Shown here piece after piece: positions 8,700-17,595 of a stretch of DNA of 60,706 nucleotides. Where the stretch lies: assembly GCF_003438495.1 (NCBI RefSeq), contig NZ_QSSH01000009.1:15572-76277 (forward strand), written 5' to 3'. Origin of the DNA: Collinsella sp. TF05-9AC. GTDB taxonomy: Bacteria; Actinomycetota; Coriobacteriia; Coriobacteriales; Coriobacteriaceae. Every line of letters starts with the position of its first letter. Within the stretch, counting starts at the first letter, position 1. Made by a program: the position numbers and the translations under genes. Below the pieces are notes generated by a model. That model had not been told where the DNA came from and ran no database searches. It saw only the letters and a program-made list of their open reading frames with translations.

Positions 8700-9578
8700 A
8701 TGAACAAGCCGAGTGTTTCTGCTGGCGTCGTTGCCGGCGTTGCTCTGGGAGCCGCGGCGCTTGGTGCGGCTGCTGTCGCTGTTCGTGCTGCCTGTCTGCA
8801 GGTTGCACGAACCCGTAATGGGCTGGCGCGTGTGAAGCGCGTGCACGATGAGTGCGGCGATGAGATTCGCGTGTTGGTGCAAGGCGGCGTCTACCAAAGC
8901 GCAAGCTACATTGGCGAGCGTTGGGAGGAGCCCGTCTTTGCGTACTATCGTGCGTTTGACGACGTGTTTGAGTCCGAGGATGCGATGCGCGACGCTTATG
9001 ATCACGGCATCGACCGTATGCTTATGCTGGGCGGCGGTGGGTTTGCCTATCCCAAGTTTGCGCTGATGTCGCACGAGGGCTTGCGCATGGACGTCATTGA
9101 GTACGATGCCGAGATTACGCGCCTGGCGCGCCGTTGGTTCTACCTGGACGAGCTGGAGCGCACGGTGGGCGACCGCTTGCGGGTGATTACCGCTGAGGCT
9201 CGCTCGTATCTGGGCGTGACAAGCGTGGGTCATCGTCGCTACGACGTGGTCGTGAGCGATTGCTTTGGCGGTGCCGAGCCCGTACGCGAGCTGGCGACGG
9301 TTGAGGCGTTGCGTTTGGTGCGAGGCAGCCTGAACCCCGGGGGTATCTACGTGGCCAATATCGTGAGCGCAAACGAGGGGAGCGATGTGACGTTCCTGCG
9401 CGATTGCGCTGCCACGGCACTCGAGGTATTCGCCCACGCCTGGGTGGTCCCATGTGGCGATGCGGAGTTCGGCGGCGAGGAAAACTACCTGCTCATCGCC
9501 AGCGACGGCGACTATGTCTTTGCCGAAGCCGTGCCCTTCGACACCGACTTCCTCGGCACCGTCCTTCACGACAAGTAA
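8700..9578 (+). CDS. Spermidine-synthase-like methyltransferase-fold protein with N-terminal membrane helix
   Basis: Protein of 292 residues with an Ala/Val-rich hydrophobic helix (about residues 8-30), then a Rossmann fold of the polyamine-synthase type. The nucleotide/SAM loop reads MLMLGGGGFAYPKF, the acidic strand end is VIEYDAEI, and the third conserved strand is RYDVVVSDCFGG, where aminopropyltransferases carry a catalytic Asp in D-x-x-D. Here the second acidic residue is not in its usual place, so true spermidine synthase activity is doubtful. ATG 8700 directly abuts the elp3 stop. Coriobacterial genomes often carry such membrane-linked SpeE relatives without a known role. Confidence 0.7.
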   Translation: MNKPSVSAGVVAGVALGAAALGAAAVAVRAACLQVARTRNGLARVKRVHDECGDEIRVLVQGGVYQSASYIGERWEEPVFAYYRAFDDVFESEDAMRDAYDHGIDRMLMLGGGGFAYPKFALMSHEGLRMDVIEYDAEITRLARRWFYLDELERTVGDRLRVITAEARSYLGVTSVGHRRYDVVVSDCFGGAEPVRELATVEALRLVRGSLNPGGIYVANIVSANEGSDVTFLRDCAATALEVFAHAWVVPCGDAEFGGEENYLLIASDGDYVFAEAVPFDTDFLGTVLHDK

Positions 9579-9604
9579 GTCTCCCCGTCCCAAAAAGACT
9601 GGTC

Positions 9605-12049
9605 TTAGGCGTGGTCGCGCCAGCTGCGGACACGCTGCTTCATGCCCTCTATGTCGAGCACGCCTTCGGCGAAGCCCTTGCGCACGAGCTCTTCGGGAAC
9701 AAACTCGTCGTAGCGATCAAAATAAGGCACCTCGCCGGGATAGACGAGCTCGATGGGATCGAAGTCCTTCTCGGCCTCGGCGGCGAGCACCTCAAAGAAC
9801 GTCTCTTCGTCGGCCTTCATCTTAAACTGCATAAAGTACGGGCGTGAAGGGTCGAGTCCGCGAAGGCCCAGCTCCGCGGCACATTTAATCTTGAGCATGC
9901 GCTCGAGCGCCAAAAAGGCGTAGCTTCCCAACCAGGGGAAGAGCACCCAGGTGTCGCCGCCCAGGTTAATGAGCGGCTTGGTTCCCGCGCCCGAAATCTC
10001 GGCCGTATGGCGAGCCTGCGCCAAGCGGGCCCGCGCGTTACCCATAAGGTACGGATACGCGGCATGTTCGTTGAGCGCTTTACGCATGCGCTCGAGCACA
10101 TGCGTGTTGATGTCGCCGGGGCAATCGCCAAAGTAAGCCGGCACACGGCCCTTGACCTGAGTGGCAAAGACGGTATGACGCTTCCAGTCCACTTCCTCGA
10201 CAATCCAGCAGTGTCCGGCGATGGCGATGCGCTCGCCGGGCGGTGGGGGATTGACGATTGTGCCCAACTCGGCCGACTCGCTGCGAACAGTGAACTCCTC
10301 GTTTTCCTGGAATACGGCGTAGAACTTAAAGTTGTTAATGATGCGCTCGCCCGCGAGACCCACAATGAGCCCACCGCCCTCGGTGACCTGGATATGGTCG
10401 ATCTTAATGAGGTGACGCAGCAGTATGCGATAGTCATCGGCCGAGATGCGATGGAAATAGCTGAGTGTGAGCACGCGTTGGGCAAGCTCTGCCGGCGTGA
10501 GCTCTCCGGTGCTGGCAAGCGTCGACATAGTCTGGTGGTAGAGCAGGCTGTAGGGGAGTCGATCGAGCTCGGGCGGCTCGACCCACTTTTCCTCGCGATA
10601 GAGTTGTACGAGCGCGATGCCCTGCAAGAGCTTCCACGGAATGGTCTCGGGCATCATCGTGCGCGGCTCGGGCTCTTCCTCGCGCATGACAAACCACATC
10701 TCGGGCGGAAGATCGCGGCGTCCCGTGCGGCCCATTCGCTGCAAAAAGGAGCTGACGGTAAACGGCGCGTCGATCTGGAAGGCACGCTCCAAGCGGCCGA
10801 TATCGATACCGAGCTCCAGCGTAGAGGTGGTGACGGTTGTCTGTGCCTGCTCCTCATCGCGCATGAGCTCTTCTGCCGTCTCGCGCAGCGATGCCGAAAG
10901 ATTACCGTGGTGGATGAGGAAGCGGTCGGGCTCGTGCCGGCTCTCGCAGTAGCTACGCAGCATGGAGCATACGGCCTCTGCCTCCTCGCGCGAGTTGGCA
11001 AAGACCAGGCACTTGCGCCCGCGGGTGTGTTCGAAGATATAGCCCATGCCGGGGTCGGCGTTGTCTGGTGCCGTGTCGGTGGGGTTGAGTAATGCCTGTT
11101 CGGGTGCTTGGGGGATGTCGACTTCGCCCTCGGGGGCCGAGGAAGCTTGGCGGTCCTTGGGAGCGGCCTTGCCACGTGCCCGCTCGCGACGTTGACGGCG
11201 CTCCTCTTGTGTGAGCTGTCCGCTGTGACGCATGTCTTGGGCGCCGGCGGGCAGTGCCGCGGACGCCGCTGCCTCGATGCGCTCGCACGCAAGCACTTCG
11301 GCCTCTTGAGGGCCTGTGCCCATGAATCCCCGCTGCTGTGCCTGGGGACCCGAGTTGTAGAAGTGCTCCATGGAGATGCGCCACACGTGGCGCGGTTCTT
11401 CAAAGCGGGGGATAACGCAGTCGCGCCCCGTTCCCTGTGAGAGGAAGGTACCCGTGCGCTCGGGGTCGCCGATGGTGGCCGAAAGGCCAATGCGGCGAGG
11501 CTGCACGCCGGCCATGCGCGAGAGTCGCTCGATAAGGCAGAGCGTCTGCCCGCCACGGTCGCCGCGCATGAGCGAGTGGACCTCATCGATGACCACATAG
11601 CGCAGGTCGCAAAACATGCGCGGGATCGCCATATGCTTATGGATCAGGAGCGCTTCGAGTGACTCGGGTGTAATCTGCAAGATGCCGCTCGGTTTTTTGA
11701 TGAGCTTGGCCTTGTGTGATTGTGAGACATCGCCATGCCAGTGCCAGACGGGGATATCGGCTTCTTCGCAGAGGTCGTTGAGGCGGACGAATTGGTCGTT
11801 GATGAGCGCTTTGAGGGGGGCGATGTAGAGGGCACCCACGCTCGCGGGCGGGTTCTCCCAAAACTCGGTCAGGATGGGAAAGAAGGCTGCCTCGGTTTTG
11901 CCGGAAGCCGTGGATGCCGTCAGGAGCACATTATCTTGCGTGTTAAAGATGGCATCAGCTGCTGCAACCTGGATAGAGCGTAGGCTCTCCCAATCGTGGG
12001 AGTAGATGAAGTCTTGGATAAACGGAGCATATCGGTCAAAGGCGTTCAC
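9605..12049 (-). CDS. Lhr/BrxHI-like DEVH helicase, third gene of a Shango-type defence operon
   Basis: SF2 helicase of 814 residues related to Lhr and to the BREX helicase BrxHI. Visible motifs are Walker A TASTASGKTEA, motif Ia IAPLKALINDQ, motif II DEVHSLM, motif III GLSATIGDPERT, motif IV KCLVFANSREEAEAV, motif V TTSTLELGIDIG and motif VI QRMGRTGRR. A long C-terminal Lhr-type extension follows, and a poorly conserved charged insert lies between the two RecA lobes (about residues 250-330). I chose GTG 12049 because GGGGAGG precedes it. In Shango (SngA TerB protein, SngB ATPase, SngC helicase) this is SngC. It follows the ATPase gene after a 116-bp gap containing a perfect hairpin. The family call is firm; the defence role is inferred from gene content. 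Confidence 0.8.
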   Translation of the reverse strand: MNAFDRYAPFIQDFIYSHDWESLRSIQVAAADAIFNTQDNVLLTASTASGKTEAAFFPILTEFWENPPASVGALYIAPLKALINDQFVRLNDLCEEADIPVWHWHGDVSQSHKAKLIKKPSGILQITPESLEALLIHKHMAIPRMFCDLRYVVIDEVHSLMRGDRGGQTLCLIERLSRMAGVQPRRIGLSATIGDPERTGTFLSQGTGRDCVIPRFEEPRHVWRISMEHFYNSGPQAQQRGFMGTGPQEAEVLACERIEAAASAALPAGAQDMRHSGQLTQEERRQRRERARGKAAPKDRQASSAPEGEVDIPQAPEQALLNPTDTAPDNADPGMGYIFEHTRGRKCLVFANSREEAEAVCSMLRSYCESRHEPDRFLIHHGNLSASLRETAEELMRDEEQAQTTVTTSTLELGIDIGRLERAFQIDAPFTVSSFLQRMGRTGRRDLPPEMWFVMREEEPEPRTMMPETIPWKLLQGIALVQLYREEKWVEPPELDRLPYSLLYHQTMSTLASTGELTPAELAQRVLTLSYFHRISADDYRILLRHLIKIDHIQVTEGGGLIVGLAGERIINNFKFYAVFQENEEFTVRSESAELGTIVNPPPPGERIAIAGHCWIVEEVDWKRHTVFATQVKGRVPAYFGDCPGDINTHVLERMRKALNEHAAYPYLMGNARARLAQARHTAEISGAGTKPLINLGGDTWVLFPWLGSYAFLALERMLKIKCAAELGLRGLDPSRPYFMQFKMKADEETFFEVLAAEAEKDFDPIELVYPGEVPYFDRYDEFVPEELVRKGFAEGVLDIEGMKQRVRSWRDHA

Positions 12050-12130
12050 GGGGCCTCCCCTCAAATACGAACCTCTCAACGCGGCTGGCAATGGTTTGCT
12101 GCATTGCTGTCTCAGCGTTTGCCCAGATAA

Positions 12131-12167
12131 AACCTGCCAAAATAAACCTGTCCCTTTTTGGCAGGTT
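12131..12167 (-). terminator. Perfect 12-bp hairpin between the ATPase and helicase genes
   Basis: AACCTGCCAAAA (12131-12142) and TTTTGGCAGGTT (12156-12167) pair perfectly across a 13-nt loop. On the coding strand the stem starts inside the ATPase stop codon. The A/T base of the stem gives only a short U-run, so it may be a partial terminator, an mRNA 3' end stabiliser or a copy of a dispersed palindrome. Confidence 0.5.
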
Positions 12168-13470
12168 AGATGGTGAATTCGGCGAAGTTACGGTCGCCGC
12201 CTGCGGTGCCGGTGTCACCTGTTGCGGCTGCCGGTGCCAACGCGTCGCCGCCGACGCTTTGCAGCAGCTCCGCCACATTTGCATCGGGGTTCTGACACAG
12301 GATATCGAGCAGCTCGATAAAGTCACGGATGACCTCACGCGGCGTTAAGTGCGTATCGGCTCCCACGCGACCGAACTCGATCTTGAGAAAGTCCACCAAG
12401 TCGTTTTCGGTAAGCGTGGGCGTCCAGCCAAAGTAGCCAGCATGGATCTGCATGAGTTTTTCGATGAGCACCAGCAGCTCCTCATAGGTGAGTGGCTGCA
12501 GACGGATGATGGGCGCGAGCATGTCCTTAAGGTCCTCGCGTGCAAAGCGGCCTTGAGCGAGTCGGCTGCGCAGAGCCTCGTAGGAGAACACGCCGCGGCG
12601 GCGGTCTTCGATGGAGGTTGGCGTGCCGCCCATGATCACGCCCAGGTACTGCGCCTTGCCCTGGAGCGTGTCGTTGTACATGGTCAGAATCTTCTCGTAG
12701 TTGTATTGGCGCGTGATCGCGTTGGGAATCTTGTACAGATTCACGAGTTCGTCGATGAGCACCAGCATGCCCTTGTAGCCGCTGCAGACCAAAAAGCGCG
12801 CAATGAGCTTAACGTAGTCGTACCAGTCGTCATCGCTGATAATGGTCGAGGAGCCCAGCTCGGCGCGTGCCTCACTCTTGGTGCGGTACTCGCCGCGAAT
12901 CCATTTGGTCACGCGGCTCATAGCTTCTTCGTCGCTCTCGGATACTGCCGCGCGGTAGCGGCGGAGTATGCGGGCGAAGTCGAAGCCGTGGACCATTTCC
13001 TCGAGCGGGGCCAGTTGGGCATTGACGGCAGACTCGTCGGCATCGGCACACGAGGCGACCCAGCGATCCAGGATAAGGTTGAGCGCACCGCCCTCGGGGC
13101 GCGTTTTAGTCGATATGTTGCGGATGAGCTCACGGTAGGTGGCAAGGCCCTGTCCCTGGCCGCCCTGCAGGCGGCGCTCGGGGGATAGGTCGGCATCGGC
13201 CACGACGAAGCCCTCGCCCATGGCGTGCGTGCGGATGGTCTGGAGCAAAAAGCTCTTGCCGGCTCCGTAGCGACCGACCAGAAAGCGGAAGCTCGCACCG
13301 CCGTCGGCGATGAGACTCAGGTCGGTGAGCAGGGCGCGGATCTCGACCTCGCGCCCTACGGTGATGTAGGGAAGGCCGATGCGCGGGACCACGCCGCCCT
13401 TGAGCGAGTTGAGAATGACGGCGGCGACGCGCTTGGGCACGCGGGGTGCTGCGGATGCGGTATCACTCAT
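12166..13470 (-). CDS. BrxD-like (DUF2791) P-loop ATPase, second gene of a Shango-type defence operon
   Basis: AAA-like ATPase of 434 residues in the DUF2791/BREX BrxC-BrxD ATP-binding group. Walker A is FLVGRYGAGKSFLL (about residues 63-76), followed by GFVVADADLSPER and TYRELIRNI, both typical of the group. Walker B is GMLVLIDELVNLYKI, with a later sensor-like VIMGGTPTSIED. The start ATG 13470 overlaps the 3' end of the TerB gene by 8 bp, so the pair is translationally coupled. BrxD plus a BrxHI-like helicase is the accessory pair of type 2 BREX; here it occurs without PglX, PglZ or PglW and with a TerB protein instead, the Shango make-up. The role is inferred from that composition. Confidence 0.82.
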   Translation of the reverse strand: MSDTASAAPRVPKRVAAVILNSLKGGVVPRIGLPYITVGREVEIRALLTDLSLIADGGASFRFLVGRYGAGKSFLLQTIRTHAMGEGFVVADADLSPERRLQGGQGQGLATYRELIRNISTKTRPEGGALNLILDRWVASCADADESAVNAQLAPLEEMVHGFDFARILRRYRAAVSESDEEAMSRVTKWIRGEYRTKSEARAELGSSTIISDDDWYDYVKLIARFLVCSGYKGMLVLIDELVNLYKIPNAITRQYNYEKILTMYNDTLQGKAQYLGVIMGGTPTSIEDRRRGVFSYEALRSRLAQGRFAREDLKDMLAPIIRLQPLTYEELLVLIEKLMQIHAGYFGWTPTLTENDLVDFLKIEFGRVGADTHLTPREVIRDFIELLDILCQNPDANVAELLQSVGGDALAPAAATGDTGTAGGDRNFAEFTI

Positions 13471-15223
13471 GGTCTAGGTATCCTCTCACGTCTGCTTTGT
13501 AGTCCTCGATAATGTGCGGTCCTGCCGCGCCAAATTCAATTACGGTGTCACCCACCAGGTCAAAGAGCGCCTCGTTGATGTCATCGACGAGCATGTCCTC
13601 ACTTTGCCCCGACCTTTCCACCGCCAATGTGGCCTGCGCCGTGTTCTGCTCGAGGAGCGCGCGAAGGAAGGCATCTGCGGCAGGCGCGAGTTTGTTCGCA
13701 GCTTCGGCAGACGCGGGCGTTACGGGCGCGGGCACAGACGCGAGGAGCGGTGCCACGACGCCAAACTCTTCGGTGGAGACAGTCGGCTCGTCGGGTTCGT
13801 CTTGCCGTGTGGCCATCTCGCCAGGTCCGACGGTCATGCCGGGCGCAGACTCAGTGTTCGGTTGCTCGATAAGCGTCGCCTCGACTTCCATAGGCACATC
13901 GTCCTCACGCTCTTCATCGATCAAAAGCGCCTCACGCGTTTGTGCGGCGGCACTCCGGATATGCCCCAGCTGGCTCAGGTCGATATCGATCTTGACGGGC
14001 TGGTGCGTGGCATCCCATGAAAGCCATGCCACGATCTCGTCATCGATGATCTTGGCCAGATATTTGGGGACTTTCTCCTCCTTCAGGGGGTGGGTGGGGT
14101 CTAGGGCCAGGCGCAGGCGTTGGTCACAGGCGCGCATCATTTCACCAAGCTTGCTGCTCTTTTGCCTGCTGCCGTGAATTCGCATGCATTCCCAAAAGCC
14201 GTTTTGACAACGGTAAATATGGATGGGGTCCAGACGGTATTCGCAGTCCTCGTGGCGATTAGGCGCAAAGAACACAGCCGAGGCAAACATGGTATAGGGC
14301 ATGGCCGTCTCCTCCCCAAACAAGCTCGCCACGATACCGGTCTTTCGGTGCGTGTCATAGTAGCGCGCCATACGGACATACACGGCGCACGCCACGTGGC
14401 GCAGATCGCGGTGGTGGCTGCGGTCGAGCCGCGAGTTACTTAGGTTGTACGTGGAGAGGGCGTTGATGGCGGCCATGAGTCGCTCCTCGCGCACCTCATC
14501 GGGCGGAAGGGGGAGCGTGGGCTCGGAGGTTTTGCGACGCTTAGGGGTCTGGCCGGACGGTGCCGGTGCTGGTACAAGGTCTCGCGCTGCGCGGCGTAGC
14601 TCGATAAGGGCGTTATCGAACATGACGGTTTTAGAGTCGCGAAGTAGCTTGGGGTCGAGTCCGTGGAAAACGGCGTAATCCTGCAGCCACACGCGCGCAA
14701 ACCGGTCGATGCCGGGCTCGAAGGCGCGATAGACATCCCAAAAGGCCTTGATCTTGTTAAAACCTTCGAGCGGATCATCTATGCCAATGCCGCAAATCAG
14801 CTCATAGAGATACAGAAAGGCAAAGGATGTAGACGTTTCCTCGACGGTTCCGCGGCGCACTTGGGCACGCCAGGTAAAGTAGCCGCGCAACTGCCGGTCG
14901 CTCATGGCATTGTAGGTGGGAAAGTACGACTTAAAGGTGCCGTTGTAGGGACAGTCGTCCTCAAAGTCGGCCATCAGCAAGCCTTGGCGGTAGAAAAGCT
15001 CGGCCTCCGATAGCCAGCGGCCCGCGCCGCCCTTGGGGTCATCCTGCCAGCGCGATATCTCGCGCATCTTGCGGTATTGGTCGGGGAGGAAATTCTGCAT
15101 CTGTCGGCCGGTTTTGAGAATCGGCTCGTCTGCGTAGATTTCGTTTGAGAAGCGGGCGGACTGATGGGTCCGGGCCTCGGCCATAATGCGCTCGATGAGC
15201 ATCTTGATGTCCTGGTCGGCCAC
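13463..15223 (-). CDS. TerB_N/TerB_C-domain protein, first gene of a Shango-type defence operon
   Basis: Cytosolic protein of 586 residues. The N-terminal half shows the TerB-N pattern: a Trp/Tyr-rich stretch with Y-RKMRE and GAGRWLSEAELFYRQGLLMADFEDDCPYNG, then FKSYFPTYNAMSDRQLRGYFTWRAQVRRG and the LYLYELICGIGIDDP helix. The C-terminal part fits a TerB_C region with acidic linkers. The start GTG 15223 is preceded by GGAGAGGAG. It is the first gene of a three-gene leftward operon (TerB, ATPase, helicase). In Shango the TerB protein is SngA; how TerB domains act in phage defence is unresolved. Assignment to TerB_N rests on sequence pattern and on the diagnostic neighbours. Confidence 0.75.
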   Translation of the reverse strand: MADQDIKMLIERIMAEARTHQSARFSNEIYADEPILKTGRQMQNFLPDQYRKMREISRWQDDPKGGAGRWLSEAELFYRQGLLMADFEDDCPYNGTFKSYFPTYNAMSDRQLRGYFTWRAQVRRGTVEETSTSFAFLYLYELICGIGIDDPLEGFNKIKAFWDVYRAFEPGIDRFARVWLQDYAVFHGLDPKLLRDSKTVMFDNALIELRRAARDLVPAPAPSGQTPKRRKTSEPTLPLPPDEVREERLMAAINALSTYNLSNSRLDRSHHRDLRHVACAVYVRMARYYDTHRKTGIVASLFGEETAMPYTMFASAVFFAPNRHEDCEYRLDPIHIYRCQNGFWECMRIHGSRQKSSKLGEMMRACDQRLRLALDPTHPLKEEKVPKYLAKIIDDEIVAWLSWDATHQPVKIDIDLSQLGHIRSAAAQTREALLIDEEREDDVPMEVEATLIEQPNTESAPGMTVGPGEMATRQDEPDEPTVSTEEFGVVAPLLASVPAPVTPASAEAANKLAPAADAFLRALLEQNTAQATLAVERSGQSEDMLVDDINEALFDLVGDTVIEFGAAGPHIIEDYKADVRGYLDHE

Positions 15224-15260
15224 CGCTTCTCCTCTCCTAACGCAGCTTCGGTGACCTCAT

Positions 15261-15270
15261 ATCATAGCAC
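15261..15270 (-). promoter_or_regulatory. Candidate extended -10 promoter of the TerB-ATPase-helicase operon
   Basis: On the minus strand the sequence reads gTGcTATGAT, an extended -10 element (TGnTATnAT), about 40 nt before the GTG start of the TerB gene. No clear -35 hexamer is seen, which is tolerated with extended -10 promoters. Confidence 0.35.
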
Positions 15271-15311
15271 AGCATCAAACAGGTGTTCGAGATACTGCTG
15301 CGTAGATAGAT

Positions 15312-16028
15312 TTAGAACAGGAGGGCGTAGATGACGGCGATGACGACGGAGGGGAGCATATTGGCCGTGCGGAAGGTCTGAGGACGGATGAGGTTGACGC
15401 CGACGCAGAAGATGAGCATGGAGCCTACGAGCGAAAGGCTGTCGAGGGCTGCCGTAGTCATGATGGGGGAGAGTGCGCCGGCAAACAGCGTGATCGTCCC
15501 CTGGAACACGGCGACGGGCAGGGCGGAGAAAATGCAGCCGCGGCCAAGCGACGCCGTCATGGTGCAGACGATGATGCAGTCCAGTGCGCCCTTGAGGGCA
15601 AGCGTTGACCAGTCGCCGAGCAGGCCGTCCTGGATCGATCCCACAATTGCCATGGCGCCGATACACACGGTGAGTGAAGTCGAGACAAAAGCGTTGGTGA
15701 ACTCGTTATCGCCCTCACTGCCAGTCTTGCGCTTGAGCCATTCGCCAAGGTTTTCAATGGCGGACTCCAAGTTGACGGCCTCGCCGATGAGCGAACCGAG
15801 CGCAAATGAGACGATGAGCATGGTGGTACCGGTGGTCGCTAGCGCCTTTCCATCGATGATGAGCGTCTTTTGCATGGTGCCGCCCAGGCCGATAAACAGG
15901 ACGCACAGCCCCGATGCTTTCATGAGCGTGTCTTGGATGCGCGGTGTAATGAAGCGGCCGCCCGCTAATCCCAAAAGACCGCCCGCAACTAAAAGCACAA
16001 CGTTGATGATTGTTCCCAAGCCCGGCAT
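15312..16028 (-). CDS. DUF554-family integral membrane protein
   Basis: Membrane protein of 238 residues with about six to seven hydrophobic helices, of the DUF554 (YdfK-type) family with no established function. Visible family traits are the N-terminal GLGTIINVVLLVAGGLLGLAGG, the KASGLCVLFIGLGGTMQ segment, the SFALGSLIGEAVNLE loop, and the FVSTSLTVCIGAMAIVGSIQDGL core. I placed the start at ATG 16028 because AGGAGGG lies 4 nt upstream; a further upstream start at 16097 would add a non-hydrophobic Cys/His-containing stretch without a ribosome site. It is encoded on the same strand between the surface-protein cluster and the TerB operon, but nothing ties it functionally to either. Confidence 0.8.
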   Translation of the reverse strand: MPGLGTIINVVLLVAGGLLGLAGGRFITPRIQDTLMKASGLCVLFIGLGGTMQKTLIIDGKALATTGTTMLIVSFALGSLIGEAVNLESAIENLGEWLKRKTGSEGDNEFTNAFVSTSLTVCIGAMAIVGSIQDGLLGDWSTLALKGALDCIIVCTMTASLGRGCIFSALPVAVFQGTITLFAGALSPIMTTAALDSLSLVGSMLIFCVGVNLIRPQTFRTANMLPSVVIAVIYALLF

Positions 16029-16146
16029 GAGCCCTCCTGTATTGATGCCAACGTGGCAATCGTAGCAGAACGAAATGCGAGGCACATCGCGACTCATCTA
16101 ATACGTTATATAAGTGGTGTTAGGAATGATGCGCAGCATTTAAGCC

Positions 16147-17577
16147 TCAGGTGGTTGTCGGGACATAGGGATAGTATTCAAAGCGCAGTGTCATAAGCCG
16201 CTGCGGGAATTCAATAGCCGCGGCGATGATATTGGCATCGCGGGCACGATCAAACCCTTCGAGTTCGATCTGATACGAGACGTCTTGCATAATGTCCAGA
16301 CGCCGCCAGGCTAGGAGTGTGTCGCCATCGAATTCCAAGGTCTTGCCTCCATCTGGAGCAACGGCATATAGACGCAGCTTGGCGGTGGTTGCAGGGTCGA
16401 CAACCGTGACCTTTTTAATTTCGTTTCGAGTATTCTTGGCGCCCAACAAGGTGAGCAGTGTTGGGGCCACGACCTCGCCCGATGGCAAAAAGACGACTTC
16501 GATGGATTCGGGAAATGCGATGATAGCCGACTTGCGGACGGGCTGATTGGCGGCGGCAACTTCGATGTTCGCAGCGTCGATGACCTCTGTGTGGTCGAGT
16601 GCGGCAAGCACGCAACAGTTACCTTCATCGATCTCTTGAGGATCAGCAAGCCCCAGACTGTCCGCGAACTCGGGATCGTTTGGATCGGCAGCGGGCTCAT
16701 TCGGCGCTTCGAAAGAAGCTGGGACGCTGTTTGTCGGCGACGGCGTGTCGCCCGCACCTGCTTCTTTGTCCGCGCTCTCTTCTTGTATGGTTGCGTTGAT
16801 GGGTTCGTCGTTTGGGGGGAGCGTCTTGGCGTCAAACGCGGAGGGGAGAATTCCGATGGCTCCGGATCCGTTCCACTCCATTTCGAGAAGCGCCGGGTCG
16901 GCAAGAATGCGTTGCCTGCTTTGCGCGCGGGCATCGATTTCAATAGGGCCTGCCTCTATCCCTCGTGTAAGGCTGAGTGATCCGGATGGCTTCTCGAAAT
17001 GAGCGTCTGTGTCTTTGGTACTGACGGCGTAGAACAGCAGGGACGCTTCTCCCGCCGCGATGGCATCGGTACCGGCTTTGGTCAGCCGCAACGATGCCGT
17101 GAATGAGAGGGTGGGCTGCGTGTCGTCTGCATTCGCGGCGGCGCAGCCCAGACATATACCGCCTCCTTTCTCAAAAAACGTACCGTCGAAGGCGACCTTC
17201 GCTCCGTTCGCCGAGTCATCGACCGAAGCGATGTCGATGCGCAGCTCTAAATTGCATGGATCGCCATCTGCATCGAGCACAACCGAGCGCCACGTGCAGA
17301 CGGCGCACCCCGCCTGGGAGCCGTTTGCCTTGTTCGAACGATTGATATCCACGACTATCGAGCCGTCCGTATTACGACGAAGGCATCCCGAGGTTGAGAT
17401 TGCGGCCTGTGCGATCGAAAAACGCTTGCACGCAATGGCGCTCGACGGATTTGGTGCGGAGCTTAGGGCCGCTGGTAAGGAGTCTGCCATGACAGGAGTC
17501 GCCCAAGCGGCGACAGGCGTTCCGGTTGCGAGCGCGCCGCAGAGTGCGACGACGGGCAAAAGGTTCTTCGATGCCAT
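16147..17577 (-). CDS. Exported protein of unknown function, last gene of the surface cluster
   Basis: Secreted protein of 476 residues. A signal peptide ending near ATPVMA is followed by a Cys-rich region (pairs in GCAVCTW and ICLGC), an acidic Pro/Ser/Ala/Glu-rich linker (about residues 265-310), a short CC pair, and a C-terminal beta-rich domain ending in LRFEYYPYVP. The segment SIEVVFLPSGEVVAPT with the following strands loosely resembles the VPTVIPFVAKADGTLQGPS strand region of the WxL-like protein encoded just upstream, so the two may share a domain type. The start ATG 17577 has AAGGAG in front. It is the last of five tandem genes. I do not recognise the full-length family; an envelope role is inferred from export and context. 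Confidence 0.7.
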   Translation of the reverse strand: MASKNLLPVVALCGALATGTPVAAWATPVMADSLPAALSSAPNPSSAIACKRFSIAQAAISTSGCLRRNTDGSIVVDINRSNKANGSQAGCAVCTWRSVVLDADGDPCNLELRIDIASVDDSANGAKVAFDGTFFEKGGGICLGCAAANADDTQPTLSFTASLRLTKAGTDAIAAGEASLLFYAVSTKDTDAHFEKPSGSLSLTRGIEAGPIEIDARAQSRQRILADPALLEMEWNGSGAIGILPSAFDAKTLPPNDEPINATIQEESADKEAGAGDTPSPTNSVPASFEAPNEPAADPNDPEFADSLGLADPQEIDEGNCCVLAALDHTEVIDAANIEVAAANQPVRKSAIIAFPESIEVVFLPSGEVVAPTLLTLLGAKNTRNEIKKVTVVDPATTAKLRLYAVAPDGGKTLEFDGDTLLAWRRLDIMQDVSYQIELEGFDRARDANIIAAAIEFPQRLMTLRFEYYPYVPTTT

Positions 17578-17595
17578 GGGGTCTCCTTAGCTAAT

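Noticed and set aside
7107..9593. Leftward 828-codon open frame opposite elp3 and the spermidine-synthase-like gene
   Set aside because: It spans two well-supported genes on the other strand and has the His/Arg/Gln-rich make-up of a shadow frame.
9605..15223. A BREX locus
   Set aside because: Only BrxD-like and BrxHI-like genes are present; no PglX, PglZ, BrxC-type large ATPase or PglW is encoded here. The TerB protein points to Shango instead.
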